Positions 10,217-18,812 of a stretch of 64,000 nucleotides of DNA are shown piece by piece; position 1 is the stretch's first letter, and each line of letters starts with the position of its first letter. The translations under genes and the position numbers were made by a program. The notes beneath the pieces were generated by a model. It had not been told where the DNA came from. It made no database searches and worked only from the letters and a program-made list of their open reading frames with translations. Source of the stretch: CAVQDV01 sp963711375 (GTDB lineage Bacteria; Pseudomonadota; Gammaproteobacteria; Coxiellales; Coxiellaceae); contig CAVQDV010000005.1 of NCBI GenBank assembly GCA_963711375.1, forward strand, positions 496,001-560,000. Direction: 5' to 3'.

Positions 10217-10753
10217 CTACCACGCTAAATTAAATTTTATGTTCTCAAAAGTTTTCCTCAGAAGTTGTTGGGCAATAATGGCAACGCTTTCTCGGCTATT
10301 CCCAGTACGACCCGCTACACCCGACCACACAATTTGTTGGGTTCTGGTGTCTACCAATTGCAGTGTAAATCCAACGGCTGGCTCACCATCGATGCCGGCT
10401 TTATAGCCCCACTCTGTGACGGTTCCGATTAACACATAGTCCAAATGATTTCGATAAACGAATCTTTGTATTTCAGCTTTAGAAATTCGATATTGCACGC
10501 CGGGCAAGACAATTTTAGATTTCTGATTAAGAGGATAATTCACAATAGCAAGAGAGCCTTTAACTCGCAAAATATTCGCCGCTATGTCACTGGCACTGAT
10601 GCCCGCAGCTGGCGTTTCGGAATTATTAAGAAAGCTTACGACGCCAATGCGCGCTGACTTCGAAAGTCGGACTGGGCAGGTATGATTCACTGCCATGCAA
10701 GCCGCAATAAACAAAACGCAAACCGATAATAGGGAGATTTTTATGGCCTTCAT
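10217..10753 (-). CDS. pelC: PelC, outer-membrane lipoprotein of Pel export
   Basis: 178 aa (Pseudomonas PelC is about 172). The lipobox FIAAC puts the lipidated cysteine at residue 19. The mature part has the PelC-type alpha/beta fold (YVLIGTVTEWGYK, TLQLVDTRTQQIVWSGV). In the family it forms a dodecameric ring under the PelB pore that helps guide the cationic polymer outward. It is the first gene of this pel operon, with AAGGA just before its ATG. Canonical operons begin with pelA. Confidence 0.92.
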   Translation of the reverse strand: MKAIKISLLSVCVLFIAACMAVNHTCPVRLSKSARIGVVSFLNNSETPAAGISASDIAANILRVKGSLAIVNYPLNQKSKIVLPGVQYRISKAEIQRFVYRNHLDYVLIGTVTEWGYKAGIDGEPAVGFTLQLVDTRTQQIVWSGVAGRTGNSRESVAIIAQQLLRKTFENIKFNLAW

Positions 10754-10776
10754 GATCCTTCCTTGTTCATAGACAC

Positions 10777-10824
10777 ATTATACTGTAATCCACTCTACTA
10801 ACTCTCGCAAGCTTATCGAGCTTG
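10777..10824 (-). promoter_or_regulatory. Promoter region of the pel operon in the pelC/epimerase divergent gap
   Basis: Read on the minus strand, TATAAT (10782-10777) lies 24 bases before the pelC ATG and would serve as the -10; no good -35 is visible at 17 bp, which suggests an activator. A palindrome CAAGCT-TATCG-AGCTTG at 10808-10824 lies just upstream and could be an operator. The whole gap between the two divergent starts is 112 bp, so one regulator could act on both genes. Inference from sequence only. Confidence 0.45.
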
Positions 10825-10865
10825 TGTCATCATGTTTATATCTCAACATCGTAAGGAGACGTATC

Positions 10866-11807
10866 TTGAGCAAAAATTACTTGATTACAGGAGGCGCTGG
10901 ATTTATTGGGTCTCACTTGTCCGATGCTTTACTATCTCAAGACCACCATGTAACGATTATTGATAATTTCTCAACAGGCCTTAAAGAGAATGTTTCTGAT
11001 AAAGTCAAAATTATTGATGCGAATATTGTGGACTATCCAAAATGGGACAACCTGCTTGAAAATTGCGATGGCTGCTATCATCTTGCGGCTGTCGCCTCTG
11101 TTGCCAAATGCGAAAAAGACCACGATCTTGCGCACCGCACAAATGTATTAGGTACCTTAAAAGTATTTGAGCATGCCACCAAGCACCACGTTCCTGTTGT
11201 TTTCACCTCTTCTTCGGCCATTTATGGTGATAATAAGACGTTGCCGCTCACAGAACTTTCAACCCCACAACCTGAATCCATTTATGCCGTCGACAAATTA
11301 AGTGCCGAACTTTATTCTCATGTTTATCATGAAAGCTCTGGATTAGATGTCATCTGTCTCCGGCTTTTCAATGTTTTTGGTCCCAGACAGCGTTTTCAAC
11401 GCAATCTCGACAGTGGGGTAATCGCCAATTTTCTTCATCAAATGCAGCGGGGTGAAACGCTGACTATTTTTGGGGATGGTGAGCAAACTCGGGATTTTAT
11501 TTATGTCGAGGATGTTGTGAGAGCACTTCAAGTAGCGATGTCTATTCAAAATAAAAATGCCGCCATTTACAATGTTTGTAGCAGTGAAGCGCATTCTGTC
11601 AACAATGTTATTCAGCATCTCCAAAATCATTTATCCACTCCCGTGAAAAAGATTTATGAGCCTCATCATGCGGGTGATATCCTTCATTCACTCGGCAGCG
11701 CGAAAAAAATCGAGAAAGCCCTCAATTTTGTGCCGGAATATAATTTAGAATCGGGAATCGCCGCCATGATGGCTTTTTCAAAAAAAGCTGTCAAAACCCC
11801 TCAGTAG
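10866..11807 (+). CDS. NAD-dependent UDP-sugar 4-epimerase, PelX-like
   Basis: 313 aa from a TTG start at 10866: AAGGAG lies seven bases upstream, and the protein then begins SKNYLITGGAGFIGSHL, the usual N-terminus of the extended SDR family. An upstream in-frame GTG at 10824 has no ribosome site. Landmarks are the NAD motif GGAGFIG, TSSSAIYG, and the catalytic Tyr-Lys pair in YAVDK. Members of this family interconvert UDP-GlcNAc/UDP-GalNAc or the glucose pair. Because Pel contains GalNAc and pel loci of some bacteria carry the UDP-GlcNAc 4-epimerase PelX, the divergent position supports a precursor-supply role. Substrate specificity cannot be read from the sequence. Confidence 0.88.
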   Translation: MSKNYLITGGAGFIGSHLSDALLSQDHHVTIIDNFSTGLKENVSDKVKIIDANIVDYPKWDNLLENCDGCYHLAAVASVAKCEKDHDLAHRTNVLGTLKVFEHATKHHVPVVFTSSSAIYGDNKTLPLTELSTPQPESIYAVDKLSAELYSHVYHESSGLDVICLRLFNVFGPRQRFQRNLDSGVIANFLHQMQRGETLTIFGDGEQTRDFIYVEDVVRALQVAMSIQNKNAAIYNVCSSEAHSVNNVIQHLQNHLSTPVKKIYEPHHAGDILHSLGSAKKIEKALNFVPEYNLESGIAAMMAFSKKAVKTPQ

Positions 11808-11825
11808 TTCTCCACTAGGTTTTTA

Positions 11826-11878
11826 TTGACTTTAACCCCTACTGGGAATAAAATCTTAAATATACCGTATTGGGTATA
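11826..11878 (+). promoter_or_regulatory. Promoter and palindromic operator of the solitary hipB
   Basis: TTGACT (11826-11831) and TAAAAT (11849-11854) are spaced by 17 bp, a good sigma-70 promoter. Immediately downstream, TATACC (11861-11866) and GGTATA (11873-11878) form a perfect inverted repeat with a 6-bp centre, covering the expected transcription start. This is the position of an autorepressor site for a HipB-type protein. It is not found upstream of the hipBA pair at 13712. Confidence 0.65.
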
Positions 11879-11908
11879 CTTTTGAGTTCATACCCTGGAG
11901 GGATTAAC

Positions 11909-12160
11909 ATGCTTGTCCACTCACCTAAGACCCTGGCCTTATATGTCAGCGATCAGCGGAAAAAATTGAAATTAAACCAAACAATAGCAGGCGGTCTTGT
12001 TGGCTTAAAACAAAAAACTATTTCCTCTTTTGAAAACCACCCCGAGGGAACCAGGCTTGAAACCCTCTTCCGAATACTCTCGGCAATGAATTTGGATATC
12101 CACCTCATCCCCAAAGACGAAAAAATTGCGGGCGCTAAGGAATGGAATCAAGAATGGTGA
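11909..12160 (+). CDS. Solitary HipB-like HTH (Xre family) antitoxin/regulator
   Basis: 83 aa from the ATG at 11909, preceded by GGAGG; an upstream in-frame start at 11870 falls in the operator. A helix-turn-helix of Cro/C1 type spans about residues 12-66 (LALYVSDQRKKLKLNQTIAG, then LKQKTISSFE), followed by a HipB-like segment (RLETLFRILSAMNLDI). It resembles the hipB at 13464-13712 in order of motifs but differs in sequence. It has no toxin gene behind it; instead it runs into the 3' end of hipA on the other strand with a 13-bp overlap. It could repress its own promoter, bind HipA as a second antitoxin, or be a relic. Confidence 0.8.
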   Translation: MLVHSPKTLALYVSDQRKKLKLNQTIAGGLVGLKQKTISSFENHPEGTRLETLFRILSAMNLDIHLIPKDEKIAGAKEWNQEW

Positions 12161-13464
12161 GATCGCTTCTTCAAAACTCGCTGCATGCCGTCGAAAATAG
12201 GTTCAGAAATTGCTGGTGGAAAATTCTTGGGTAAAATTTCAGAAACTCTCTTAATGACAGATTCCATTCCATAGAAAACCTCTTCCATAATATTTCCCAT
12301 GACTGAGCTTGGAAATTGGCAATGTTCCGCCATCGAGAGCCAATGTCGTGGCTGAATTTCATGCCAATGGTAATGACGATTTTTACCTTTTAATGCCATC
12401 GCCATTTTTAAATCTTTCCACTCTAGCTGTCGTTTTGCAGCAATAGGATAAGCCGACATAACATCATAAAGTGGCGATAATTTATAACGCCCACTCGCTT
12501 CAATCATTACACTAAAATTTTTTGCGTGCCCATCGATTGCTCCCAACACCCAAAATAAAAAAACCGATTTCATAAAGCGTTCTCGATCTGATTTTGCATC
12601 CCTCGCACCTTGCAATATGGTCATTATTGACTGTATTCCAGGCCCCGAATCGGATTCATACTTTAATGCAGAAGATTTTCCAAGAACCTGACACATATCT
12701 TCCTGCGGCAAGCGGATCAACCATTTTCCCCCATCCACCCATTGACGATCAAATCGCTCCACCACCAATGCTTTAACCCCTGAAAATTTTACAATTTGCG
12801 CCGAATTAACCGGTAATCCATACGCAGACAAAATTTGCAGGCAAAGCCATTCATTTTCAATACTGTCACTTAAATCAATCCCAGAATGTTTTATCGTACC
12901 GATGGGCAACTTAATAATGTGCGTGGTTGGAGTAGTATGCTCAGGTAAATACCATTGATTCTGATACCACAATAAAGCCGTTTTTTCCTGCGCACCGGCG
13001 ATCGAAATCCTAAAATCAGAATTTCGATCCATGCCAAGTGGCGCTGATTGATAATGTTTTAACAGGGCTGCAATCGATTTATCATTGATGGGCTTCGCGT
13101 GAATTTTTTGATTTTCTGGTGCTGATACCTCAGTTAATAATTGTAATGCCCCAACACAATCAGCTCCGATCTGAGATAGAAGATCAAAGCAATTATTAGA
13201 TTGCACCTGAAATCGTGCCTGAATTCGTTCACGAATTAATTCGCTGTCTGGTAATAAATTATCGAAAAAATGCCGAACAACTTCGCCCTGATAGCGAGCT
13301 TCCGTTAAAGGCATTGATAAGCTGATCGGCCTTGTATTTTCCCATGCAAGCCACGCTGAATCATATTGAAAAATTAAAATTCCTGATGGTTGACGAGTTA
13401 AAGTGCCAACCCTTTTATTATTCATAAAAACATAGAGCTCTTGCAATAGTCGTTTACGTGGCAT
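12148..13464 (-). CDS. hipA: HipA-family Ser/Thr kinase toxin
   Basis: 438 aa from the ATG at 13464, which shares a base with the hipB stop (TAATG). N-subdomain 1 (about residues 1-105) contains SGILIFQYDSAWLAW and the FFDNLLPDSE motif. The kinase part has the HipA P-loop-like IAGAQEKTALL, the catalytic segment DGHAKNFS and the metal-binding segment PLYDVMSAYP. All expected motifs are present and the length is normal for HipA, so it should be active. In the family the kinase phosphorylates translation targets (for example GltX in E. coli) and causes growth arrest, neutralised by HipB. Its 3' end overlaps the convergent solitary hipB by 13 bp. Confidence 0.93.
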   Translation of the reverse strand: MPRKRLLQELYVFMNNKRVGTLTRQPSGILIFQYDSAWLAWENTRPISLSMPLTEARYQGEVVRHFFDNLLPDSELIRERIQARFQVQSNNCFDLLSQIGADCVGALQLLTEVSAPENQKIHAKPINDKSIAALLKHYQSAPLGMDRNSDFRISIAGAQEKTALLWYQNQWYLPEHTTPTTHIIKLPIGTIKHSGIDLSDSIENEWLCLQILSAYGLPVNSAQIVKFSGVKALVVERFDRQWVDGGKWLIRLPQEDMCQVLGKSSALKYESDSGPGIQSIMTILQGARDAKSDRERFMKSVFLFWVLGAIDGHAKNFSVMIEASGRYKLSPLYDVMSAYPIAAKRQLEWKDLKMAMALKGKNRHYHWHEIQPRHWLSMAEHCQFPSSVMGNIMEEVFYGMESVIKRVSEILPKNFPPAISEPIFDGMQRVLKKRSHHS

Positions 13465-13712
13465 TACCAATCCTCACTTTTCTTTTCTTTCGCCTTTGGT
13501 TTCGATCGTATCACCATTTCTAAATCCAGCGCTGCCAATAATCGAAATATCGTTTCAATTTGTGTACCAGGTGTCCCCATTTCAATATTCGAAACTGTGC
13601 TCTGGCCAAGATTTAAAAATCCGCCGGCTTTTTCCTGATTCAATTTCTTCGCCTTACGCTGACGACGTAAGGCCTGACCAAGGGATTGAGGGGAAAAAAC
13701 AAGTTGTTCCAT
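13464..13712 (-). CDS. hipB: HipB antitoxin, first gene of hipBA
   Basis: 82 aa. Cro/C1 helix-turn-helix in the middle (LGQALRRQRKAKKLNQEKAG, then LGQSTVSNIE), then RLLAALDLEMVIRSK, the usual HipB dimer strand, and a lysine-rich tail. AGGAG precedes the ATG. It is translationally coupled to hipA by a one-base overlap. In the family it binds HipA and represses the shared promoter. Confidence 0.92.
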   Translation of the reverse strand: MEQLVFSPQSLGQALRRQRKAKKLNQEKAGGFLNLGQSTVSNIEMGTPGTQIETIFRLLAALDLEMVIRSKPKAKEKKSEDW

Positions 13713-13743
13713 ATAGGCTCCTAGATTTTATATAAGTATAGCT

Positions 13744-13786
13744 ATAAAATGAAAATATGTCCAATCAACCATAAAATGAAAATATG
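13744..13786 (-). promoter_or_regulatory. Direct repeats upstream of hipBA, probable HipB operator
   Basis: ATAAAATGAAAATATG occurs twice (13744-13759 and 13771-13786), a 27-bp period that puts both copies on roughly similar faces of the helix, 32-74 bp before the hipB start. TATATAA-rich DNA at 13728-13737 could hold the -10. Direct-repeat operators are usual for hipBA-type autoregulation; the assignment is inference. Confidence 0.5.
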
Positions 13787-13840
13787 GCTGATCTTATATA
13801 AAACCAGTCAGTACTTGAGGTAATCGCAAAGTTTTGGGGA

Positions 13841-13906
13841 AATTTTATCGGCATAATAACGGCTCTTTATCGGCATCCATTAATGCCGATAAAACGCCGA
13901 TATCAC
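13841..13906. repeat. TATCGGCAT palindromic array, copy A (upstream of hipBA)
   Basis: Two direct TATCGGCAT elements (13846-13854, 13868-13876) followed by inverted ones (ATGCCGATA at 13883-13891, CGCCGATA at 13895-13902). About 60 bp are nearly identical to copy B at 15851-15930, and similarity extends to the flank (GAGGTAATC at 13817-13825 and 15825-15833). It lies 130-190 bp upstream of hipB and downstream of the secreted-protein gene. It looks like a multi-site operator rather than a transposable end. Confidence 0.7.
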
Positions 13907-13924
13907 AAGAAACACAAGACTCTA

Positions 13925-14425
13925 TTAATACCCAGGTTCAAAGGTAAAATTCAAGTTAAAACACGAAAGCGTTGGCGAACCTTTGCAGCTAGGGTAAAGC
14001 TCTCCTAGGCCACCAGTAATTGACAAATCACCCTGACAGTTAGCAGATGTAAGCAGGGGCTGCAAACCGAAGTTAGTTATTTGTATTGTTAATAGACAGG
14101 AAGCCGTGTCTTGAGGGCCAATCTTGTTTTGATAACCGATCAGCACCTGCGCTTTTCCAACATACGCACCAAATTTTGCGATGTTCAGCCCAGTCAAATT
14201 AAAACTGACTTTTCCGGTAGCTTTCCCAGAGAAATCAGTTCCACTTACTGGAAGAATTTTGAGAGCCTTGATTTCTATGGGCTTAATATTAACATTTGGG
14301 GCAGAAACTACATTGAAAGTAAAAGTACAAGAAGCACTAGTGCCACCACTCAAGCATTCCCTAGCAAAGCTACTTCCTGTAAAAAATAAGCTAAACAAGG
14401 CTAAACATGTGAATAATTTCTTCAT
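13925..14425 (-). CDS. Small secreted protein of unknown function
   Basis: 166 aa from the ATG at 14425 (AAGGGG upstream). Residues 1-22 are a clear signal peptide ending SSFA. The mature protein is mainly beta in character with seven cysteines (ECLSGGTSASC near the start; PSCKGSPTLSC near the end), so disulfides are likely in the periplasm or outside. No family recognised. It stands alone between two repeat regions and has no operon partner. Confidence 0.75.
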   Translation of the reverse strand: MKKLFTCLALFSLFFTGSSFARECLSGGTSASCTFTFNVVSAPNVNIKPIEIKALKILPVSGTDFSGKATGKVSFNLTGLNIAKFGAYVGKAQVLIGYQNKIGPQDTASCLLTIQITNFGLQPLLTSANCQGDLSITGGLGELYPSCKGSPTLSCFNLNFTFEPGY

Positions 14426-14676
14426 TTTCAACCCCTTACAGTTTATAGATAAAATAATAACTATTTATAATGGAGTATAGCTGATCTGGCAACTATATTT
14501 TTTATCAGCAGTTCCCACTTGAGCGGGAACTGCTTCTATACCACCCCTCACCCTACCCTCTCCCGCAAGGGGAGAGGGGATAAGATTAGCCTCTCCCCAA
14601 TTTTAGTTAAAGCCTCTGCTGCAGCCTGCAAGTCTTATCCCCTCTCCCCTTGCGGGAGAGGGTTAGGGTGAGGGGT
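14426..14676. repeat. Inverted pair of the dispersed GC-rich palindrome
   Basis: Copy one (14544-14583) and copy two (14633-14675) of the genome-dispersed palindrome (core CTCTCCCGCAAGGGGAGAG) face each other, so the DNA from 14544 to 14675 can fold into one large hairpin with a loop of about 50 nt. The remaining bases up to the secreted-protein start show no gene. Together with the 5S remnant this fills the 343-bp stretch between the secreted-protein gene and fic. Confidence 0.75.
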
Positions 14677-14765
14677 ATTAAAACCCGGCAGTGACCTACT
14701 TTCAGGGCCGAAACCACACTATCATTGGCGCTGAGTGGGGGGCAATCGCTACCGACTCCAGACAG
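14677..14765 (-). pseudogene. 5S rRNA remnant with internal deletion
   Basis: Positions 14677-14736 match the 3' half of the intact 5S gene (16019-16134) and its 3' flank almost base for base: the GGCAGTGACCTACTTTCA and CCACACTATCATTGGCGCTG segments are shared. After 14736 about 30 nt of 5S are missing, and a weak match to the 5S 5' end (TCGCTA, then CCAG) runs to about 14765, just before the fic stop codon. It cannot form a complete 5S. It shows that a second 5S copy once stood here, with fic now between the two. Confidence 0.8.
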
Positions 14766-14768
14766 TGT

Positions 14769-15809
14769 TCAATTGTCACTTAGTGTAACTTGGCATGACT
14801 TAGAGAGCCTATATTTTCTGGCTTTATTTGAAGGGTTTGCAATTTCCAAAAATCCTGATTCCACCCACGTGCTGCAAATCTGTGAGCAGGTGCGCGGTTT
14901 GAAACCGAATAATTCACCAATTTGCTTGCTGGTGATCGTTTCAAATTCCTGAAATAAAGATAATACTTTCCTCTGCCTCGGATCCAATTTTCTAAGCAAG
15001 GCACTTTTATCTGGCGAGCGTTTTCCATCTACCTCATTCATACGCTTCAATACATTTTCGAATGAAACTGCCATCCCATCGACAAAATATTCCACCCATT
15101 TTGTGATATCAGCCTCTGCACGTCCCATATAATAATTGTGTGAATCACCCACAGAAATGGCTTCATAATAAGCCCCAAGATTACGAGCATAATATTCTTC
15201 TAAAGAATAAAGGCCTTTTAAATCATATTCACCTAAATGCAAAATTAGAGTGGTCAGCAAACGCGCCGTTCTTCCATTTCCATCATAATAAGGATGAATG
15301 GTTGCAAATTGATAATGCGCAATACTTGCTACAATCGGGCACGGAATATCACTAGCTGCATTTATCCAATTTACCATTCCTTTCATGAGGGCAGGCACAT
15401 CGTTGGCTTCTGGGGGCATATAGACAATTGCGCGTGTTCTACCATCGCGAATAACGTTCTGTGCCTCACGATAAGGCGTAGGTTTTGCTTTTGTCCTTCC
15501 CTCCGCCAGTACCAGTGCATGCAAAGTCTGAATAATTTTTTCATCAACTGACGAGCCTAAAGCCGCCAATTGTTCCACTTTCGCTAAAGCGGAATAATAG
15601 GCTTTAACCTCTTGCTCATCCCGCTCTCGGCCAGGAAAGTGGCCTTTATGCTTTACAACTTCTTCCACTTGATCAGGGGCCAAGCGGTTGCCTTCAATCA
15701 TGGTGGAGTAATGAGTAGTGTAAAGGCGGGCGGTTTCTCGCAAGCTAGCCAAGACCGTTGGAGTTAAAGGCAGATGCGCTACTTTCTCCTTTGCCGCTTC
15801 AATACGCAT
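14769..15809 (-). CDS. fic: Fic-family AMP-transferase, class II, with C-terminal winged helix
   Basis: 346 aa from the ATG at 15809 (an in-frame ATG at 15866 would give 365 aa but lies inside the palindromic array). The N-terminal inhibitory motif STMIEGN, of type (S/T)xxxE(G/N), places it in class II. The catalytic motif HPYYDGNGRTAR is complete. A winged-helix region follows at the C-terminus (ITSKQIGELFGFKPRTCSQI). In the family the enzyme transfers AMP from ATP to target hydroxyls and is held off by its own inhibitory glutamate. The gene sits between the intact 5S and a 5S remnant, with its own upstream palindromic array, and looks inserted. Confidence 0.92.
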   Translation of the reverse strand: MRIEAAKEKVAHLPLTPTVLASLRETARLYTTHYSTMIEGNRLAPDQVEEVVKHKGHFPGRERDEQEVKAYYSALAKVEQLAALGSSVDEKIIQTLHALVLAEGRTKAKPTPYREAQNVIRDGRTRAIVYMPPEANDVPALMKGMVNWINAASDIPCPIVASIAHYQFATIHPYYDGNGRTARLLTTLILHLGEYDLKGLYSLEEYYARNLGAYYEAISVGDSHNYYMGRAEADITKWVEYFVDGMAVSFENVLKRMNEVDGKRSPDKSALLRKLDPRQRKVLSLFQEFETITSKQIGELFGFKPRTCSQICSTWVESGFLEIANPSNKARKYRLSKSCQVTLSDN

Positions 15810-15850
15810 CAGACAATTTCCTACTTTAGAGGTAATCAAGAAGGTAGGAG

Positions 15851-15930
15851 AAAATTTTATCGGCATAATAACGGCTCTTTATCGGCATCCCTAATGCCGA
15901 TATTATGCTGATAAAACGCTGATATCGCAA
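15851..15930. repeat. TATCGGCAT palindromic array, copy B (upstream of fic)
   Basis: Direct TATCGGCAT at 15858-15866 and 15880-15888, then inverted ATGCCGATA (15894-15902), ATGCTGATA (15905-15913) and ACGCTGATA (15916-15924). It begins about 40 bp before the preferred fic start and should cover its promoter. The first 50 bases match copy A at 13841-13906 nearly exactly. Confidence 0.7.
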
Positions 15931-15968
15931 GCCGAAACATCAAAATAGGGTAATTCTTTTTGCGCAGG

Positions 15969-16014
15969 CAAAAAAAAACCCGCAGCTTTTACGCTACGGG
16001 TTTTTCGTTTTAAT
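15969..16014 (-). terminator. Intrinsic terminator of the rRNA operon
   Basis: On the minus strand AAACCCGTAGCG and CGCTGCGGGTTT-like arms (CCCGTAGC, then GCTGCGGG) form a GC-rich hairpin followed by a run of eight or more T residues. It lies directly after the 5S gene. Confidence 0.85.
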
Positions 16015-16018
16015 TAAA

Positions 16019-16134
16019 ACCTGGCAGTGACCTACTTTCACATGGCCGAAACCACACTATCATTGGCGCTGAGTGTTTTCACTTCTGAGTTCGGAATGGA
16101 ATCAGGTGGGGCCCACTCGCTATGGCCGCCAGGA
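16019..16134 (-). rRNA. rrf: 5S ribosomal RNA
   Basis: About 116 nt. The minus strand begins CCTGGCGGCCATAGCG, holds the conserved CCGAACTCAGAAGTGAAA and ends GTCACTGCCAGG, so the 5' and 3' ends pair. It is the last gene of the rRNA operon and is followed by a terminator. Exact ends are estimated by comparison with E. coli 5S. Confidence 0.95.
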
Positions 16135-16352
16135 AACTGGTGAAAAAGCATAATTGCTTCTAGACATTCTTTAAGTTTTTATACTACGTGACCCAGTCAC
16201 GAAACCATTTAAGGTTGTATGACAAGTCGCACGATCAATTAGTATTGGTAAGCTTCATTCATTAACTGAACTTCCACACCCAACCTATCAACGTTGTAGT
16301 CTTCAACGGATCTTTAGAGACCTTAAAGGTCTGGGAAATCTAATCTTGAGGG

Positions 16353-16386
<34 letters not shown>

Positions 16387-16554
16387 TGTCCGTATTTAGC
16401 TACCCGGCTGTGCCACTGGCGTGACAACCGGAACACCAGAGATACGTCCACTCCGGTCCTCTCGTACTAGGAGCAGCTCCTCTCAAATTTCCAACGCCCA
16501 CGGCAGATAGGGACCGAACTGTCTCACGACGTTCTAAACCCAGCTCGCGTACCA

Positions 16555-16587
<33 letters not shown>

Positions 16588-16592
16588 GGCTA

Positions 16593-16632
<40 letters not shown>

Positions 16633-16661
16633 ACTGCCGTCGATATGAACTCTTGGGCAGT

Positions 16662-16710
<49 letters not shown>

Positions 16711-17143
16711 ACCATTAAGAACCACCGGATCACTAAGACCTACTTTCGTACCTGCTCGACCCGTCAGTCTCGCAGTTAAGCACCCTTATGCCTTTGCACT
16801 CATTGCACGATTTCCGACCGTGCTGAGGGTACCTTTGTGCTCCTCTGTTACTCTTTAGGAGGAGACCGCCCCAGTCAAACTACCCACCATACACTGTCCC
16901 AGACCCGGATAACGAGTCGTGGTTAGAACCCCAAACACACTAGGGTGGTATTTCAAGGTTGGCTCTGCCCAAGCTAGCGCCTGAGCTTCAATGCCTCCCA
17001 CCTATCCTACACAAGTATATTCAAAGTCCAGTGTAAAGCTATAGTAAAGGTTCACGGGGTCTTTCCGTCTAGCCGCGGGTATACTGCATCTTCACAGCAA
17101 ATTCAATTTCACTGAGTCTCGGGTGGAGACAGCGTGGCCATCG

Positions 17144-17624
<481 letters not shown>

Positions 17625-17638
17625 ACCTTAGGACCGTT

Positions 17639-17928
17639 CTGAATGTTAACTTTGACAAAGTCAAAGCGATTTAAGTACAACTTAAATCCTCTATATCGCT
17701 ATAGAGATCGGACTATATCATCACATCAATACTGGAATTTATATTGAGTGCTTGGCGTGTAGTCTCTGAGGATTTTCTAATAAATTTTACTTCATTAGAA
17801 TCTTTCCTGCTGATTGTCCGCACCTCGTGGATTTTCACTGCTTCTTAAGTAAGAAACGAGTACCAGAGGATACACCGGGGTTTCCAGCATATGGCCAAGT
17901 TTATTTACGTAACTACAACGGATATTTT
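17639..17928 (-). ncRNA. Group I intron in 23S rRNA after U1917 (intron 2)
   Basis: 290 nt between exon CGGCCGTAACTAT and AACGGTCC, inside the helix 69 loop. Exon CGTAACTAT pairs over nine positions with the guide GTAGTTACG, with U-G at the splice site. Core motifs are GGTGCGGACAATCAGCAGG, CCTCAGAGACTACACGCC and GATATAGTCC. It ends with the normal G. No reading frame. Only 14 nt of exon (17625-17638) separate it from intron 1, with which it shares long stretches of sequence. Coxiella burnetii has an intron at this same site. Confidence 0.9.
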
Positions 17929-18747
17929 ATAGTTACGGCCGCCGTTTACTGGGGCTTCGATCAGGAGCTTCGCTTGCGCTTACCCCATCAATTAACCTTC
18001 CAGCACCGGGCAGGCGTCACACCCTATACTTCCTCTTACGAGTTTGCAGAGTGCTGTGTTTTTAGTAAACAGTCGCAGCCACCTAGTCACTGCGACCCTG
18101 TTCAGCTCCAGTCGCGAAGACCTTCACTTACTTAGGGTGCACCTTCTCCCGAAGTTACGGTGCTATTTTGCCTAGTTCCTTCACCCGAGTTCTCTCAAGC
18201 GCCTGAGTATTCTCTACTTATCCACCTGTGTCGGTTTGGGGTACGGTTCTACAATATCTGAAGCTTAGAGACTTTTCCTGGAAGCGTAGTATCAGTCACT
18301 TGAGCGGCCCGAGGGCCACCTTCGTCATCACACCTTGGAATTGAGTTCCCGGATTTGCCTAAGAACTCTTCCTACATGCTTAAACCACCACAACCATCGG
18401 GTGGCTGACCTAACTTTCTCCGTCCTCCCATCGCAATATTGTAAAGTACAGGAATATTAACCTGTTTTCCATCGACTACGCATTTCTGCCTCGCCTTAGG
18501 GACCGACTCACCCTGCTCCGATTAACGTTGAGCAGGAAACCTTGGATTTTCGGCGTGGAGGTTTTTCACCCCCATTATCGTTACTTATGTCAGCATTCGC
18601 ACTTCTGATATCTCCAGCAAGCTTCTCAACTCACCTTCACAGACTTACAGAACGCTCCTCTACCACCTCTATATTCCGAAGAATATAAAGATCCGCAGCT
18701 TCGGTATACAGTTTTAGCCCCGTTAAATCTTCCGCGCAGGCCGACTC

Positions 18748-18812
<65 letters not shown>

